64,000 nt of DNA. It comes from Nissolia schottii (lineage: Eukaryota; Streptophyta; Magnoliopsida; Fabales; Fabaceae). The notes under the pieces were generated by a model. It did no database searches and was not told where the DNA came from. It saw only the letters and a program-made list of their open reading frames with translations. The DNA lies in NCBI GenBank assembly GCA_003254905.1, contig QANU01107674.1:1-64000 (forward strand). Reading direction: 5' to 3'. A program made the position numbers and the translations under genes. Of the stretch, positions 21,750-34,740 are shown one piece after another. The stretch's first letter is position 1. Every line of letters begins with the position of its first letter.

Positions 21750-24700
21750 TGGTGTACGACCTAGATCTTTCACACACTTGGACCAATTTTATTTTATCTT
21801 TTTTCTTTCTTTCTTTCTTTTATGTGATTAAAAAAATCTTTACAGTAAGCCATGCGATTCCAGTGGATAAATTAATTTATCTTTTGCTCTCTGTTTATAT
21901 TTCGTTTTTATCCTCAAAGTTGTTTGTTATTATTAACTCACTTTTATCTGTAATTTTTCTTTATCTCCTTATTATCTCAACAAAATTATTGTATTTTGTT
22001 ATAAAATATTACAAGGTAGATGTCGTCATTATTTTAATTCAGTTTTAAATTTAATTAGATAAATTTTATTATCTTAGCTTTCTTTATATGCCTAACATTT
22101 TAATTCGTAGATAAATTCTTAAAAGCATCTTATATTTAGATTATTATTACTTCTTCTTTTTTTTTAATAAAAAATTATTTTTTAAAATATTTTTCTTACA
22201 GTATTTTCACACTCATTCATTTTAAGATCATAAAACAACAATGAACGTTAATTAATTCAAGTAATTAAACACTTCTTGAGTAAGGTCTCCTGCTTGAATA
22301 GTTGTAAATGAAAAATAGCAAAAGAATCTCATTGTCATAATGGATCACACCACTTGAATTACACTTTTGAATATATTTCGTATTACTTCATTTTCTCAAA
22401 TAAAAAATAGTGTGAAATTATGATGCCCAAACCAACTACTTATAATAATTTTCATCAAATTATTTCCATAAAATAAAAAAATCCATCGATTTGTTGGACA
22501 ATATAAATATTCTTGAGTTACAATTATTTCCATACAAAAAAATGTATTTTTAAGTTATTAAATTAGCCACAAATTACATTAAAATCTCTACACAATAGTT
22601 AATCACTTTCATTCTCTAAATAGGTCATAAAAAATGGTGAATAGAATGACTCGGCATTTCACTCGGTATATAGTCATCTAGAGAATGATTTCTAGCTGAT
22701 GGAAAAACTTTTGGTAAAATATACTTGCTCAAATTGTGTAAAGTATGTGCATAATAGAAAAAAGACATACTGAGAAATTCTAAGACCTTATATGTTTACC
22801 TATGTCTCTATGTGTTATCACTCTATCGGTTTTTTCATATCCCATAAATAAAGAGGATTTTGCCAAGATGTCAGTGGTTAAGGTTCCGAAAGTGTGTGTA
22901 TATATATAAAACTTTTTTTTTTAAAGTTTTCAATAAAATTATTTCACTTTATTCCTTAATTTGTACTCTCAGCAAAGCTTAAATAAAGTAGAGTTTTGCT
23001 TAAAAATGTCTTTAAAATATTCATTTTTTTTATGTTAATCATTTTTAACTTTTTAAGTTTATGCATAACTTAATATTTCTAAACACATTTGATGTTTAAA
23101 TATATTAAATTATGAATAAATTTAAAAAAAATTATAAATGATTAACATTAAAAAACAGAGGACATTTTTTTTATTAAGTTACATTTGAATGCATTAAAAT
23201 CTAAGAAATCTTTTTTCCCGAGGCGCACACCACTAGAAAGCAATACCCAAAAAAGTTGGTGAAGATTTTCTTGGATCTTGATCGAACTATGTTTTTACAA
23301 TTTCCGCTTTAAACTCTCTGGGGGTCCTGCCTGCATCAATTATAGTACTGCACTTCCTGTGAAGTGGAGGTATAAGAGGAAATGCATTCGTTTTCGTTTA
23401 TATTATAGCACTTGGCCTATTCATCTCTTGTTTATTATTAAATGAAATCATAATGTAATTTACACTTATTAAAATTTTATTTAATAATATATGAATAATA
23501 AATTGAGACAATATATCAAAAAAATAAATAAATTCAAATAACAGTCTTCTAAAAATTATGTCAATGCAAAGGTTTTGGAAGGAGTGAGTGAGGAGTGGTG
23601 GTCCTCCTAATATTAAATTCAATTCTGCTGAAAACAGTAAGTAGTACTATTTGACAGAGGAAGAGGGAAGGGGAAGGAAGAATAAAAAGCCTAACATAGT
23701 AGCACTCAGCATTAGGTACGGTTTTGATGGACCACGCCTTACTTCTCTAATAGTCTAATGTTCCAAAACGTTACTTTCAACTTCATAGCTACATACTCAT
23801 AATGCATATTGTTATTAACATTTAATCTGTATAAGCAGAAAATAGAGTTTTCTTCCTCGACTTGATACATGGAAACAGTGTTAAAGAGCATTCAATTTTA
23901 TTTTTGCATATTAATATAGTAAACTTATGATTTAGTGCTAGAAGATTTAAAAGATGAAAGGATTTACTATGACTTCTATGATCGTTTACATGAATGTGTA
24001 ACATGGTACCTAATAACAAAAAAAATTGATTGCCAAGTTCCATCAAGTAACAAAGGAAGGTCAATTAGTGTAACATGAATAGAGCATCATATTTGTTCAG
24101 TTTGCCAGCACTGTTATCAGAGACTCAACTTTTGTAACTGACACTACTGATTTTTACCTCAACTGATCCTTTGACCAATTCATTTGTTATCTAAAAAGTA
24201 AAAAAACCACATTCTTCAGTTTTTACCAGTAGGTGCTGCCGAATAATAGCATTGGTTAGTGCTAGAACTTTTTTGCACAAGGCAGGGAAAAAATTTACCA
24301 TATCATATCAACTAACTGATAGAAAAATAATAGCATCACCATGTCAGATTACTAGAATAGGACGTCATAATTTACTTGGATCCATGGTGGTTGATTGAAA
24401 TCCTTGCAGCAATTTTCACGAACAAGAGAGCTGCTGTTGGAGGAGAACAGAGAGGAGAAAACAGAGAAGAGAATGAAGAGTTTTTCCTCCTATGCTCTGT
24501 GTTAGGTTCCAAAAAAAAAGGAGAGAACATTTATTTATTCTTAATAGGGAAGAATAAAAACTGACATAGGGGAGGCGAAGAGACTCTTCTATACATTAGG
24601 TAATAATGGACCTAGCCCACTTATCATCAGCTAGTCCAAACATATGCACACATTATTTTGGCAACTAAGTTAATCTGGACAAATTACTAATTTATGCATG

Positions 24701-25259
24701 TCCACAAAATAATTATTCCAACACTAACCTATTAGGTGCCTAGTTCTTTGAGGCTAACACTATTTGTATGGTGGATGCAGATCAAGAACTTGTTTGTATC
24801 TGTCTTACTTAGCATTACTCATAACTTAGCTAGGGGAAAAAGTGATTGCATAAAAGATGAAGCCTTTTTACAGGCATGAGAAAATGTTTCGTAAATCAGA
24901 CAAACTTGAACTTCTTATAATTAAATTTAGCTTGGCTCATCTAATTACACCTTATACCAAAAGTAAAAAAAAATTCTTTTTATTTTTTTTTTTGGGCTAA
25001 AATGTAAATAACAATCAAGAAAACATGTGCATTGTGCTCTAATGGATCAAATTGATTCCCTAGCAAGTCCTTTTTATGCACATCAAAAAGAAGGTTATGG
25101 TCAATTTCTCAGCATTAACCACTGAAATGGACAACGATTTTTGGACACTAGTATATCATGGTTTATCATCATATTATGCAAAATGAAAAACCTTTTCCAA
25201 CACTCCAAGTGAGCCAATTCTTAGCTTAAGTCATAATTAATGACAGCATCTCTCTTCCA
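21750..25259. other. AT-rich intergenic region
   Basis: No protein family, tRNA or transposon structure recognised. Poly-A/T runs and short TA repeats are common. A purine-rich stretch at 24420-24560 has a short open frame of biased composition that I do not accept as a gene. Confidence 0.5.
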
Positions 25260-25270
25260 TTATATATATA
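25260..25270 (+). promoter_or_regulatory. TATA box of the HMA-domain gene
   Basis: TTATATATATAT about 100 bp upstream of the ATG at 25368, leaving a leader of about 70 nt. The position suits a plant core promoter. Confidence 0.5.
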
Positions 25271-25367
25271 TTTTTGACACCACACTCTCTTTTGCAGCAT
25301 TAGAAACCAACACTTTCTTGGTCTCACCAAAACCCATATTCTCTAAGGAAAGCACAGTAACAGGAGA

Positions 25368-27057
25368 ATGGTGAGAAGGGGTTTCATGTGCCACTCTGAG
25401 GCATCAACAGCAGTGTTGTGCATGAGTACAAGAGAGCATAGATCTGTGGTTGTGCCTAGGAGGCTTGACAGAAGTGTTGTTTCTCTTGATGATGGCAAGT
25501 TGTTCAACCATGCCAACTACTCCAAACTCATTGGTGAGCCTATTAGTTCCAAGCCAGTTCATCAAAGGATCAAGCAGAGAGGTCAGGATCATCATGAAGA
25601 TCAAGTGAACCAGCCAAGGGAACTTCAGAAAGCACCACCAACAGATAATGTCTTTCAGGTTTGTTATGTTTCACACATCCTCATGAACACCTTTTTTTGT
25701 TTACTAGAGTTAGTTGCAAATTTATGGATTAATTATTGAGTTCCATAATGTTGCATTTGTTTCTCTTCACTGTTCTATGTCTTGCACAACACCAATTACA
25801 AGGGAAATGGAGTACTAATTCTTCTATAGTAGTAGCAGTAGTTCAAAATTTTCAATTTAAGGTAATGAAACAGTACATTCTTTCTGCTGCATTTATCTGA
25901 TAATCAAGAAAGCAATCAAAATTATGTGCCAAAAATCAAAATTAAAAGAAGGACCATAATGAACTAAAGAAGCTATGAAATGAAAATTGGAATTTGGATT
26001 CTAGATTGTTTATTCATAAATGTTGGTTTGTTTGGCTTTTATTTACTGCTACAAGTGTTATCAAGTCAAAAAAAAAAAAAAAAAAAGCCGCACTAGAAAT
26101 TATTTAGATCAAGAGCAATGGGCTAGGACTATACCACATGTAAGTGTCACAGGTAGATTCAGCAAGGAAACAAATTATCTCCCCTTATTTGTCCCCTCGT
26201 CAATCTTTGGCAGAGGTTTCCAGATGTTTCACGTGCTTTTCAATTGTCACAGTCCCATGCATATATATTCCTTAGAGAAAGCATAATGGTGATTATGTCC
26301 TTTTTATGCAAATGGGAATTTTATTAGACAACACAAATGGCATTAGATGATGCCATTTGTCCCTTATGAGTTAGGTGTGTCTTAGAGTCATATATGGTCA
26401 TATGGTATATGATTCTGAAATTGTCTTGGAGTAATGGAATCTCATATTCAAATCCCCCTTAGGATTGCATGTGATATAAAAATTGCGAAAAAAAGTATAT
26501 ATTACTTTGAAAGGGATTAGAAAATGTTACACACTTAATACGCTATATCATATTTGAAATTTCATTTATTAGGAATTTTGAAGGGTGTTAAATTAAATGC
26601 AGGTGGTTGTGATGAGGGTTGCTATCCATTGTCAAGGATGTGCTGGAAAAGTGAAAAAGCATCTTTCAAAGATGGAAGGTATTATAACCTCACATAGTGA
26701 AAAAGTGAAAAAAGAAAAACACATAGTTATAATTCATTTTTATGAACATAATTAGAAATATTTATACTTCTTTATTATATGCCGTAAGATCACTAGATGA
26801 GTGTTAATTAATATATACTAAATAATGGCCCTTTTGCCTTTTTAAGCAGCAGTTTCTGTTCTGCATTCAGGTAAATTTGTGGTTAAGTAAAGATTCTAAC
26901 TTGTTAAATTTTTGTATAACCTATAATGTTAGGAGTTACATCATTCAGTATAGATGTAGATTCAAAAAGGGTGACAGTGATGGGGCACATTTCTCCAGTG
27001 GGAGTCCTTGAGAGCATTTCAAAGGTGAAAAGGGCAGAGTTCTGGACTTCTTGTTAG
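25368..27057 (+). CDS. Heavy-metal-associated (HMA) domain protein, NaKR-like (163 aa)
   Basis: Three exons: 25368-25658, 26603-26678 and 26933-27057, total 492 nt. The N-terminal 97 residues are basic and low in conserved motifs. The C-terminal HMA domain has the metal-binding motif C-x2-C within IHCQGCAGKVKKHLSKMEG (Cys 107 and 110). It ends with VLESISKVKRAEFWTSC, like the C-terminus of SODIUM POTASSIUM ROOT DEFECTIVE proteins. Those proteins act in phloem transport and long-distance signalling; the metal bound is not known from sequence. It is shorter than NaKR1, so it is a small family member. The second intron splits the HMA domain at the usual place, after KMEG. Confidence 0.85.
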
Positions 27058-27943
27058 AGGAGATCCCTTCAGACAGACACAGTACCTTAATATGCAGAGA
27101 AGTCAGAGTCAAACATGTGACAAATTTGCCTTTGCCTTCTAATTTTATATTTGTCAGCATCTTATATATAATGTGTGTGTGTGTGTAATGGTGGTGGACC
27201 ATGTGGTCCTCAATACCAATAAAAATTTTGGGGATTGGAGTGGTTAGAAATCTCTGCTCAATATGTTCTGTGACAATATAATGATATCTACCTACCCTTC
27301 ATTCCCCTTTTTTTCTAATTCTAGTTGCAAATTGCAATACTTGAAAACCCTTGTGAAATATGCTGCCTCATTTCTTGACTTTGAATTTTTTTTCCCTCAA
27401 AAGGAAATCATAATTGAAAATTTCCATAAGAAAAAAACACATAGAACATAAATTCAGATAGCTCTCACTCTTTTACTATTAACCATCGTTTACTGGTACC
27501 GTTAACCTTTGGCCGACTAATTATGTTTAGTTCGAAGAACTAAATGATCCACTTAAAGGGATGACCTCTCCCAACACAGATTGTTATGTTTTTAGAACTC
27601 GCTACCACTCCAATTAATAATTAGTTATTGTATTACATTTTAGTAATTATAAAATGTAAATATACCATGAAATGAAAATAATTAGTTCTTCACAGCATAA
27701 AGAACTTTAATAAAACTGAATAATTAATTACTCTATACAAGTAAAATGTTCACTACCAAAAGAATAACTACTACTACATGTGGAATACTGCACAACATTC
27801 TTCTTCTTCCATCACAGAGATCATTACAAGAATAGTTAATAGTTAAATTCAAATGAAAGAATCAATTCCTAAAAAACTACTAGACCAATTCATAGACAAT
27901 GTTAAATCAATGCATATAGCAAGAGAAGAATCATCATTGATCA
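27058..27943. other. Intergenic between HMA and J-protein genes
   Basis: Tail-to-tail spacer of two convergent genes. A (GT)n run occurs near 27173-27186. Nothing else recognised. Confidence 0.5.
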
Positions 27944-28504
27944 TCAATTCCTGCATTTCCTGTTCTGTGTCCTCATTCTGGTGCTCCATGATCCACCCTT
28001 TTGCCCCATACGCCTATTAGACCTTGTCTTCAACTCAACCACTTGCTCCTCCCACCTACTCCTCCAAATTCGATCACCATCAACAACATCAACATCAACA
28101 CCAAAACTAATCATTTTGCTTCCACTCAAACCCAATTCACCATCATACTTTGCTCTAAGCATAGGATTAGACAAAGTCTTGTAAGCTTCATTCAACTGCA
28201 CAAACAGCTTGGTTGATTCCTCCTTCATGGAAGGGTCGTGGCACACATCAGGGTGGTACTGAAGGGCCATTGACCTATAAGCTCTCTTTATCTCATCATT
28301 GGTTGCACTCTTGGGACTTAAGGACAGCATCTTGTAGAAGTTTCCATTGTTGGTGTCACATTCCAAGCCTTTAAGCTTTGTTGCTCTGCATGAAACAGAT
28401 AGGTTAAGATGAGAAGGCCTAATTTGGTGCTTGTTTGAGAATGGAGTGCATTGAAATGGCTTGGAGATGCTGCTCAGGCTTGAGGATAAGCATAAAGCAT
28501 CCAT
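27944..28504 (-). CDS. Plastid J-domain (DnaJ-like) protein, 186 aa
   Basis: Intronless. The first 40 or so residues are rich in Ser and poor in acidic residues, as in a chloroplast transit peptide. A J domain follows (about 54-121): FYKMLSLSPKSATNDEIKRA, then the HPD motif at 84-86 and LNEAYKTLSNPMLRAKYD. HPD stimulates the ATPase of Hsp70 partners, here probably stromal cpHsc70. There is no G/F region, zinc finger or C-terminal substrate domain, so it is a type III (DnaJ20/DJC-like) protein. The C-terminal tail has WRSRWEEQVVEL and a basic end. It is convergent with the HMA gene. Confidence 0.88.
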   Translation of the reverse strand: MDALCLSSSLSSISKPFQCTPFSNKHQIRPSHLNLSVSCRATKLKGLECDTNNGNFYKMLSLSPKSATNDEIKRAYRSMALQYHPDVCHDPSMKEESTKLFVQLNEAYKTLSNPMLRAKYDGELGLSGSKMISFGVDVDVVDGDRIWRSRWEEQVVELKTRSNRRMGQKGGSWSTRMRTQNRKCRN

Positions 28505-28655
28505 TGCACACTCTCTAGATATCTGTTCTGTTCTTAGGCTCTAAAAGTGAAAAAATTCCCGTTCTGAAGTGCTCAGAACAAGGTTCGCCGGTTTTTTGAA
28601 CACGGCTTGATTTTTGATGTATATGTGTGTGTGAAAAAAATAGAATGGATGGTGC

Positions 28656-28664
28656 TCTTATATA
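28656..28664 (-). promoter_or_regulatory. TATA box of the J-protein gene
   Basis: AGTATATATAAGAG on the minus strand, about 150 bp upstream of the start codon at 28504. Confidence 0.45.
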
Positions 28665-28689
28665 TACTCATATGTATGTGTGTGTGAAG

Positions 28690-31600
28690 AAGGAGCTTGG
28701 ATGTTTCTTTGAACTCGTGTGGTTATTGCTAGCTAATTAATTAATTAATTAATTTAATGGTAGAGCAACTTGACTAATTGAGTGTTGAAATTTCAACGAG
28801 AATGAAAGTTTTATTTATTAGGTGTTGAATTGTTCCAAGTCTTTTTTCTTTTTTTTTGGGTACATGAATTCTAATTTTTGGAAGATGAATTATTCAAAGT
28901 GTGTTCGTTTTCTTCAAGGTAACTGATACACAAATTTGGTGGGGTTAGGCTAAGCTTTAGGTGATAACCAAACTGAGAAGGGCGATGCGACGGCTGCTTG
29001 TCCTTTTCTTTTTCATCATTACTATATTATTGTTGTTGTGCCTAACGTCTATAAAGAACAGTTCATGAATCATTTAACTATTTGATAATAAAAAAAAAAG
29101 GACCAATTTCTCGATAAAAATAAAATGAAAATCAAATGACCATTTGGGGCCAGCCGTCATACAGAAGAAAATTTAATACTTAGTACTATAATACTATTAT
29201 TTTTGGTGCATGAAACTGGGACATGATTATTGCGTGAAATATGAACAAACACCCCCAAGTATAAAAGTTTTAAAAACAATCGTTTGACTGAGAGTGAATA
29301 ATTCAGGTGACACATTTCTTGATTTTATATTAAATAATAAATTAAAAAATTGTGTTTTATTTTTATTTAAGGGCTTATAATATTTGACCCAAAAATATAT
29401 TTATTTATATATATAAAAAAAAAAGCAAGAACAACTGTTTCACTAATAGTAATACACAATCAATGAACTTGGTTATGAATTTTGCAGAGTCCGCTGGCAG
29501 GTCTAAAGACTAGAGGTACAATGTATTGGGATCAAGGCAAATTAATGATTGACTCAAAGGAGTTTAAAAGGTAGCCACTTTCCCTTCACGGTCCAATCTA
29601 ATTAATAATATTGGAAACAATAAAAGGGTTAAGCTCAACTAGAAGTTAAAGAGATCTAAACTACCTTTTTCGTTCTAAAATGATTTTTCATCTTTTTATT
29701 TTATCTGTTATAAAATAATTATTTACTTATTAAGTTTAGATATTATTAATTGTCTTTTTTTCTAAGTCTTTTTTTCTAACGTACTCTTATTGAATAAACT
29801 ATCTCATATTTATTTATCATATTAAGGACAATTAGAGAAAATACTATCAGCTTTTTCTTGCTATCACACTTAACAATTATTTTCTTAATATTTGCTTATA
29901 AGAAAAAATAAACAACTATTTTAAAACGGAAAAGAAGTAAAACATTGTAAAGTTTTTAATGTTTTCAATACGTTAAACACTTCCCATTTTTATTTTTTTA
30001 ATTTTAAATTTATTTTATTGATTACTTAATTCATAAAATATAATGTGTTTGGTCAACCCATAAAGAAAATATGCTTTTTACACAAACGGGGCCAAGGCCC
30101 AGTTTCTCTCTCTTTTTATAGCACCCTCTTTTATACCCTTGTTTTAACTAATTCTAGTCTCTTTAAGTACCAAGACCCATTAATCAGGGCCCAATCCAAT
30201 GCTACCTGAGGCCGTAGTTCAAGGTGCTACAGCCAATCTCATGCAATGCACACAAAAAAGTTATATGAAAACTGAAAATGTAAATCAAGCCGTAGGGGAA
30301 ATATATAGTTACATCATCATAATGGCACCAGAATAGTTTGTCATTTGCTATGGTAAATTTGGACCTTAATGAATAGTCGGTGTCCAACGATGTCTGAAAG
30401 TATTTCACTCCCACTTTTTCTTGTTATGGACGACGTCAATTCCAAACTATAGAAAAATGATGCTTACAAATAAAATTCTTAGTTAGACTCGCATATATTT
30501 CTATAGCTATATAATTATCTTGGTTGAATTTGACTAGGGGGGCAAAACTGAGGCTACTTTAGCACTATCTCGGCACAGATTGTGCACCACTATACTTTTG
30601 TGATTGCTTCTAATTATAATCATCAAAGAATCTCAATCAAACTTTTTTAGTAGTCAATTTACCTAAAACATTAATAGCTGTGAGGGGTTGTGCCGAGACA
30701 CAATTTCAGTAGTGTTTATTTGTTTAAAGTTGAATCAAGTCCCTATAAGAAGTGGCACCTATAAAATACAGACATTCAAAATCTTGTATTCGGTAGAGAC
30801 GTGTAGTTTCTAGAGTCCTCTAAGCTAGTAGTGAATAAATTCCCTGCATATATTTCTTAGAGATAAAAAACAGTAGAAAAGACAAAATGTTGTTTGCTAC
30901 GTTCGGAATATTTCAAAGGCTTTAACTCTAAGGAACTTATTCTTTGCTACACTTGCCAGTTTTAGCAATATGCCTAGGCCTGCTTATCGTGCCACTACTA
31001 CGGAAAATAAGGACTTTTGGCTTTCTTGAGTTCCGTTTTAAACTCTTCCTTGTAACATGTCAGCGAGCTTGTTTATAAGCTTTATTCATGGTATATGGCC
31101 TTTAATTTGTGCTCACAAAAGGTTTAAGATTCTCTTGAAATGTGTAACGAGGAGACGGGCATTCCTGTGGCATTAGAGTTAGAACATGTCTCTCTATACT
31201 TACATATCATCTATTAAAGTAGTTCGCACATTGACAACAAAAATCAAAGTTACGTCATTTTAGTATTAGTTTGTTCCTAAATCAAATGAACACGTCTCTT
31301 GTACTCTAATAATGTAAATCTTCCGCCAAAACAAAAGCTTCTTGACTATTGAACTGCTTTAAATTGCTTTTGATTAAAAATCCTTGCTTGATTCCAATAT
31401 ACCAAGGGTGTGTTTGTTTCAATTTACATGAAATAATATTGAAGTAAAAGCAAATAAAATAAAAAGAATCTTAAAATTATTTTTTCAACTTTTCAATAAA
31501 AACTATTTAACAATAGGTTAGTAGAAAAATCAATCGCCAGCCTTTTTTTTTTTTTCAATCTCTATAACAAAAGTCAATTTTTTTAATCACTTTCTTAAAA

Positions 31601-33182
31601 ATTTCTCGAAAGTCTAGACAATGCACCCCAACAAATTATGACCAAAATGGTTATTATGGGTTACCTTAACTACACTAGAAAATAGCTACAATGTGTTTTT
31701 TTCTTAATAGTGATGAACACATTTTGCCAAAATGGTTATGGCTTCAAAACAAAAAAGCAAACAGCAACGCACATGGGCACTTATACCAATTTATATAGTA
31801 TAGGATGATATATAACCGGGGGGGTCCTGTGGCCCCTTTTGCAACACCACCCTTTAGATGCCATTAATGGTCCAATGTCATAAAACATTAAGGAGCAAAG
31901 GACAGCTGCCCCATTTTCTTGACCAAGAAACTAAATTGTTTTCAAACTGCAAAACTCATCAAACAAGTAGCACCTGTCCTGTCCTCTTGATGCTGTGTTA
32001 ATGATTTAGTTTCATGAAAAATTTAGTTTATGTGAGTGCATTGTTTGGTTTGGCCATGGCGTTGTTGCCTAGTGTGCCTACACGATGATGCCACAGCCAT
32101 TTGCATATTAATAAATAATCACCAACATTAAGCTATTATTAAGTTTTAAAAGCATTGCGTTTTCATTCGATCTATTTTCCTTTTAGCACGCGCCGAAAAG
32201 TAAAAGCTGATCAATGCCTTTCTGCTAGGAAGAGGAACAAAACATAGCCCCTCAACAGTTTTACATGAGTAGCAATTATAGGCGTAGTCGATGGTTTGCA
32301 AAGGTCACATCATTAAGATGGGATAACCAATACGTTTAATGATCTTAAAAGCGTATAATAAAATATTTATCCAAAGTGGGTTCTCATAGTCGAAACGATT
32401 GACTTTCGAGCCTCAGCAACAACACAATGGCACCAGAAGAGAGCCATAGCACTAGAAACCGGGTAGCGCCAAAGGCCAGTGTCCGAGATCCGTTAGGTGT
32501 CATTTGTGAAACCATAGACTTTATGTTACAAATAAAAAAAAGCTTAACAATGGCTCCGAGTGTTCTTATTTAAGTAGTTTAAATACGTTAAATGCATTAA
32601 AAATGTCTAAATCTTTATATTTTAAACTCCTTAACAAGTTAGGAAAAAAAAAATGAACCTTCTTTTATGGTGAGAACAGGTCCACTTTTTAGCAGTACTA
32701 GTGCTTAACAAGTGCTCCATTTACAAGCCTAAGGCTCAATTAAAACAGCCATGCCAGCAGCACTAGGACCCATCAATGCTAATAATGCTGCATAGTGAGG
32801 TAGTCGTGGTGACTAGGACAACCAACCATGCTTGGGGAAAGAAGCTTCTAGCACAAACAGGTACTGCTCATCTAAAGATTTGGATCAAATTCATTTCTAT
32901 AATTTTGTTTGTCATGTTCCTAGCCCCCCATATATTTTTCACAAGAAATCAATTCACACCCATTTAAATAATCAACATACACAATAATAACAATAATATG
33001 ATTACTCATTATCATATATATATATATATAAACTTACAAGAAAAAGAGGGTACGATACAACCTCAAAGTAGGTTCAAGTCACTCCCAGAATGAATTTTTT
33101 TAAAAATATCTACTAATAAGTCACGCAGAATTAGAAGACCTCTCCCAATCGTAAAACCAAAATAAAAATACATCAAAATACA
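28690..33182. other. AT-rich intergenic region
   Basis: No gene recognised. It contains (TTAA)n near 28735-28755, a possible short inverted-repeat element at 30554-30712, a homopolymer T/A background, and (TA)n near 33015-33031. Short open frames (for example 30202-30414 and 32776-32967) match no family I know and lack gene context. Confidence 0.5.
30554..30712. repeat. Possible MITE with 24-bp imperfect inverted ends
   Basis: The left end starts CTACT and ends TCTCGGCACA (30554-30578). The right end, read on the minus strand, starts CTACTGAAATTGTG and ends TCTCGGCACA (30712-30689). The core inverted repeat is 10 bp perfect and the outer part is degenerate. Total size is about 159 bp with no coding. 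No clear target-site duplication was found, so the call is tentative. Confidence 0.35.
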
Positions 33183-33850
33183 TTAAAATGCTGAGTGTGT
33201 AGCTACCAACAGGCACACAAGCAAGGATCCAGCTGAAATTGGGAAGAGTGATGGTGAAGCGCTGCCGGGAGATGGTGCTGGTGTTGGAGATACCTCACTA
33301 GCAGGACTGCTCATACCAGGAGCTGAAGCTGCTGCACCACCAGATGTTGGAGATGATGATGATGATGATGATGGAGATGTTGCAGATGATGCTGGAGAAG
33401 ATTGTGGAGAAATGCCACCAACTAGAAGAATAAACAATAATAGAAACAGTTAGAATCCCCAAGAATATGTCAGAATCTAATCTCCAGAAATCATAATGGT
33501 TTAACATTTTTTTCACAATTAAAACAAGCTAATTAATCATCATGCAGAAAGTAACAGAAAGCAAGCGTATTTAATCATCGTGCAGAAAAAAGATATAAGA
33601 TGAAAAACGGCCCTTTGATTTTCAAATTTCACTCCTACAGGATTGAACATCAGACATGGTTCTTACTTCTTACTAATTTAAGCATTGGAGGCAGGACAAA
33701 CAGAGCACACGATTCCCTTTAAAATTTGAACCAAAACTCAACATAAAAATACATATCCAGATTCTCAAAATGGCATAAAGTACTAAGATTTTTAACATGA
33801 AAAAGATTAGTGAAGAAACATACCAGGAGCAGAAGCAGGGGTCTCAGACA
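33183..33850 (-). CDS. Classical arabinogalactan-protein, 5' end in assembly gap
   Basis: Two exons are readable on the minus strand: 33824-33850 (SETPASAP) and 33183-33421. The mature part is short and made of Ser, Ala, Pro and Thr with AP, SP and TP pairs, the sites for hydroxyproline O-glycosylation. The C-terminus has a small-residue cleavage region followed by SAGSLLVCLLVATHSAF, a GPI-anchor signal, so it should sit on the outer plasma membrane or in the cell wall. A Ser7 run is encoded by a GAT/ATC microsatellite. The exon with the signal peptide and start codon should lie upstream, in the 34111-34593 gap. I cannot tell which AGP this is. Confidence 0.7.
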
Positions 33851-34110
33851 CTGCACAAAACAACAAATCCACAGTAAGTAAATCACATAAATCCATAAGA
33901 CCGAAATTAAACCCATCCATGATTAAAACGTTTCCATCAGAAAAGAAAAAAAGGGTTCGGGAACACAAATCAAAATCAAATGCACAAACACCAAAAAAAC
34001 AGGGCATCTCATATACTCATAAAAATGAAAACTTTCTCCCCCAGAAATTTCAAAAACACCAGACCTTATCCCACTAGTGACAAAAACTACCTACCACCCA
34101 AAAAAAAAAA

Positions 34111-34593
34111 NNNNNNNNNNNNNNNNNNNNNNNNNNNNNNNNNNNNNNNNNNNNNNNNNNNNNNNNNNNNNNNNNNNNNNNNNNNNNNNNNNNNNNNNNN
34201 NNNNNNNNNNNNNNNNNNNNNNNNNNNNNNNNNNNNNNNNNNNNNNNNNNNNNNNNNNNNNNNNNNNNNNNNNNNNNNNNNNNNNNNNNNNNNNNNNNNN
34301 NNNNNNNNNNNNNNNNNNNNNNNNNNNNNNNNNNNNNNNNNNNNNNNNNNNNNNNNNNNNNNNNNNNNNNNNNNNNNNNNNNNNNNNNNNNNNNNNNNNN
34401 NNNNNNNNNNNNNNNNNNNNNNNNNNNNNNNNNNNNNNNNNNNNNNNNNNNNNNNNNNNNNNNNNNNNNNNNNNNNNNNNNNNNNNNNNNNNNNNNNNNN
34501 NNNNNNNNNNNNNNNNNNNNNNNNNNNNNNNNNNNNNNNNNNNNNNNNNNNNNNNNNNNNNNNNNNNNNNNNNNNNNNNNNNNNNNNNNNNNN
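34111..34593. other. Assembly gap (483 N)
   Basis: A run of N bordered by poly-A on the left (34101-34110) and poly-T on the right (34594-34617). Homopolymer edges are a likely cause of the gap. It probably hides exon 1 of the arabinogalactan-protein gene. Confidence 0.95.
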
Positions 34594-34682
34594 TTTTTTT
34601 TTTTTTTTTTTTTTTTTGGTGTTTTGGTTGAGGAAAAAGATGGGATTTTTGTGCGAAAGAGGTGGAAAAAAAAAGGCTGCAA

Positions 34683-34740
34683 CTTTGTAAAAGGGAGAGG
34701 GAGAGGGAGAGGGGGAGAGAGAGAGAGAGAAGGGGGGGGG
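34683..34740. repeat. GA/G-rich low-complexity tract
   Basis: Repeats of GGGAGA passing into (GA)n and a G9 run. On the minus strand it is a CT-rich tract upstream of the AGP gene, the type often seen in plant 5' leaders. Confidence 0.8.
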
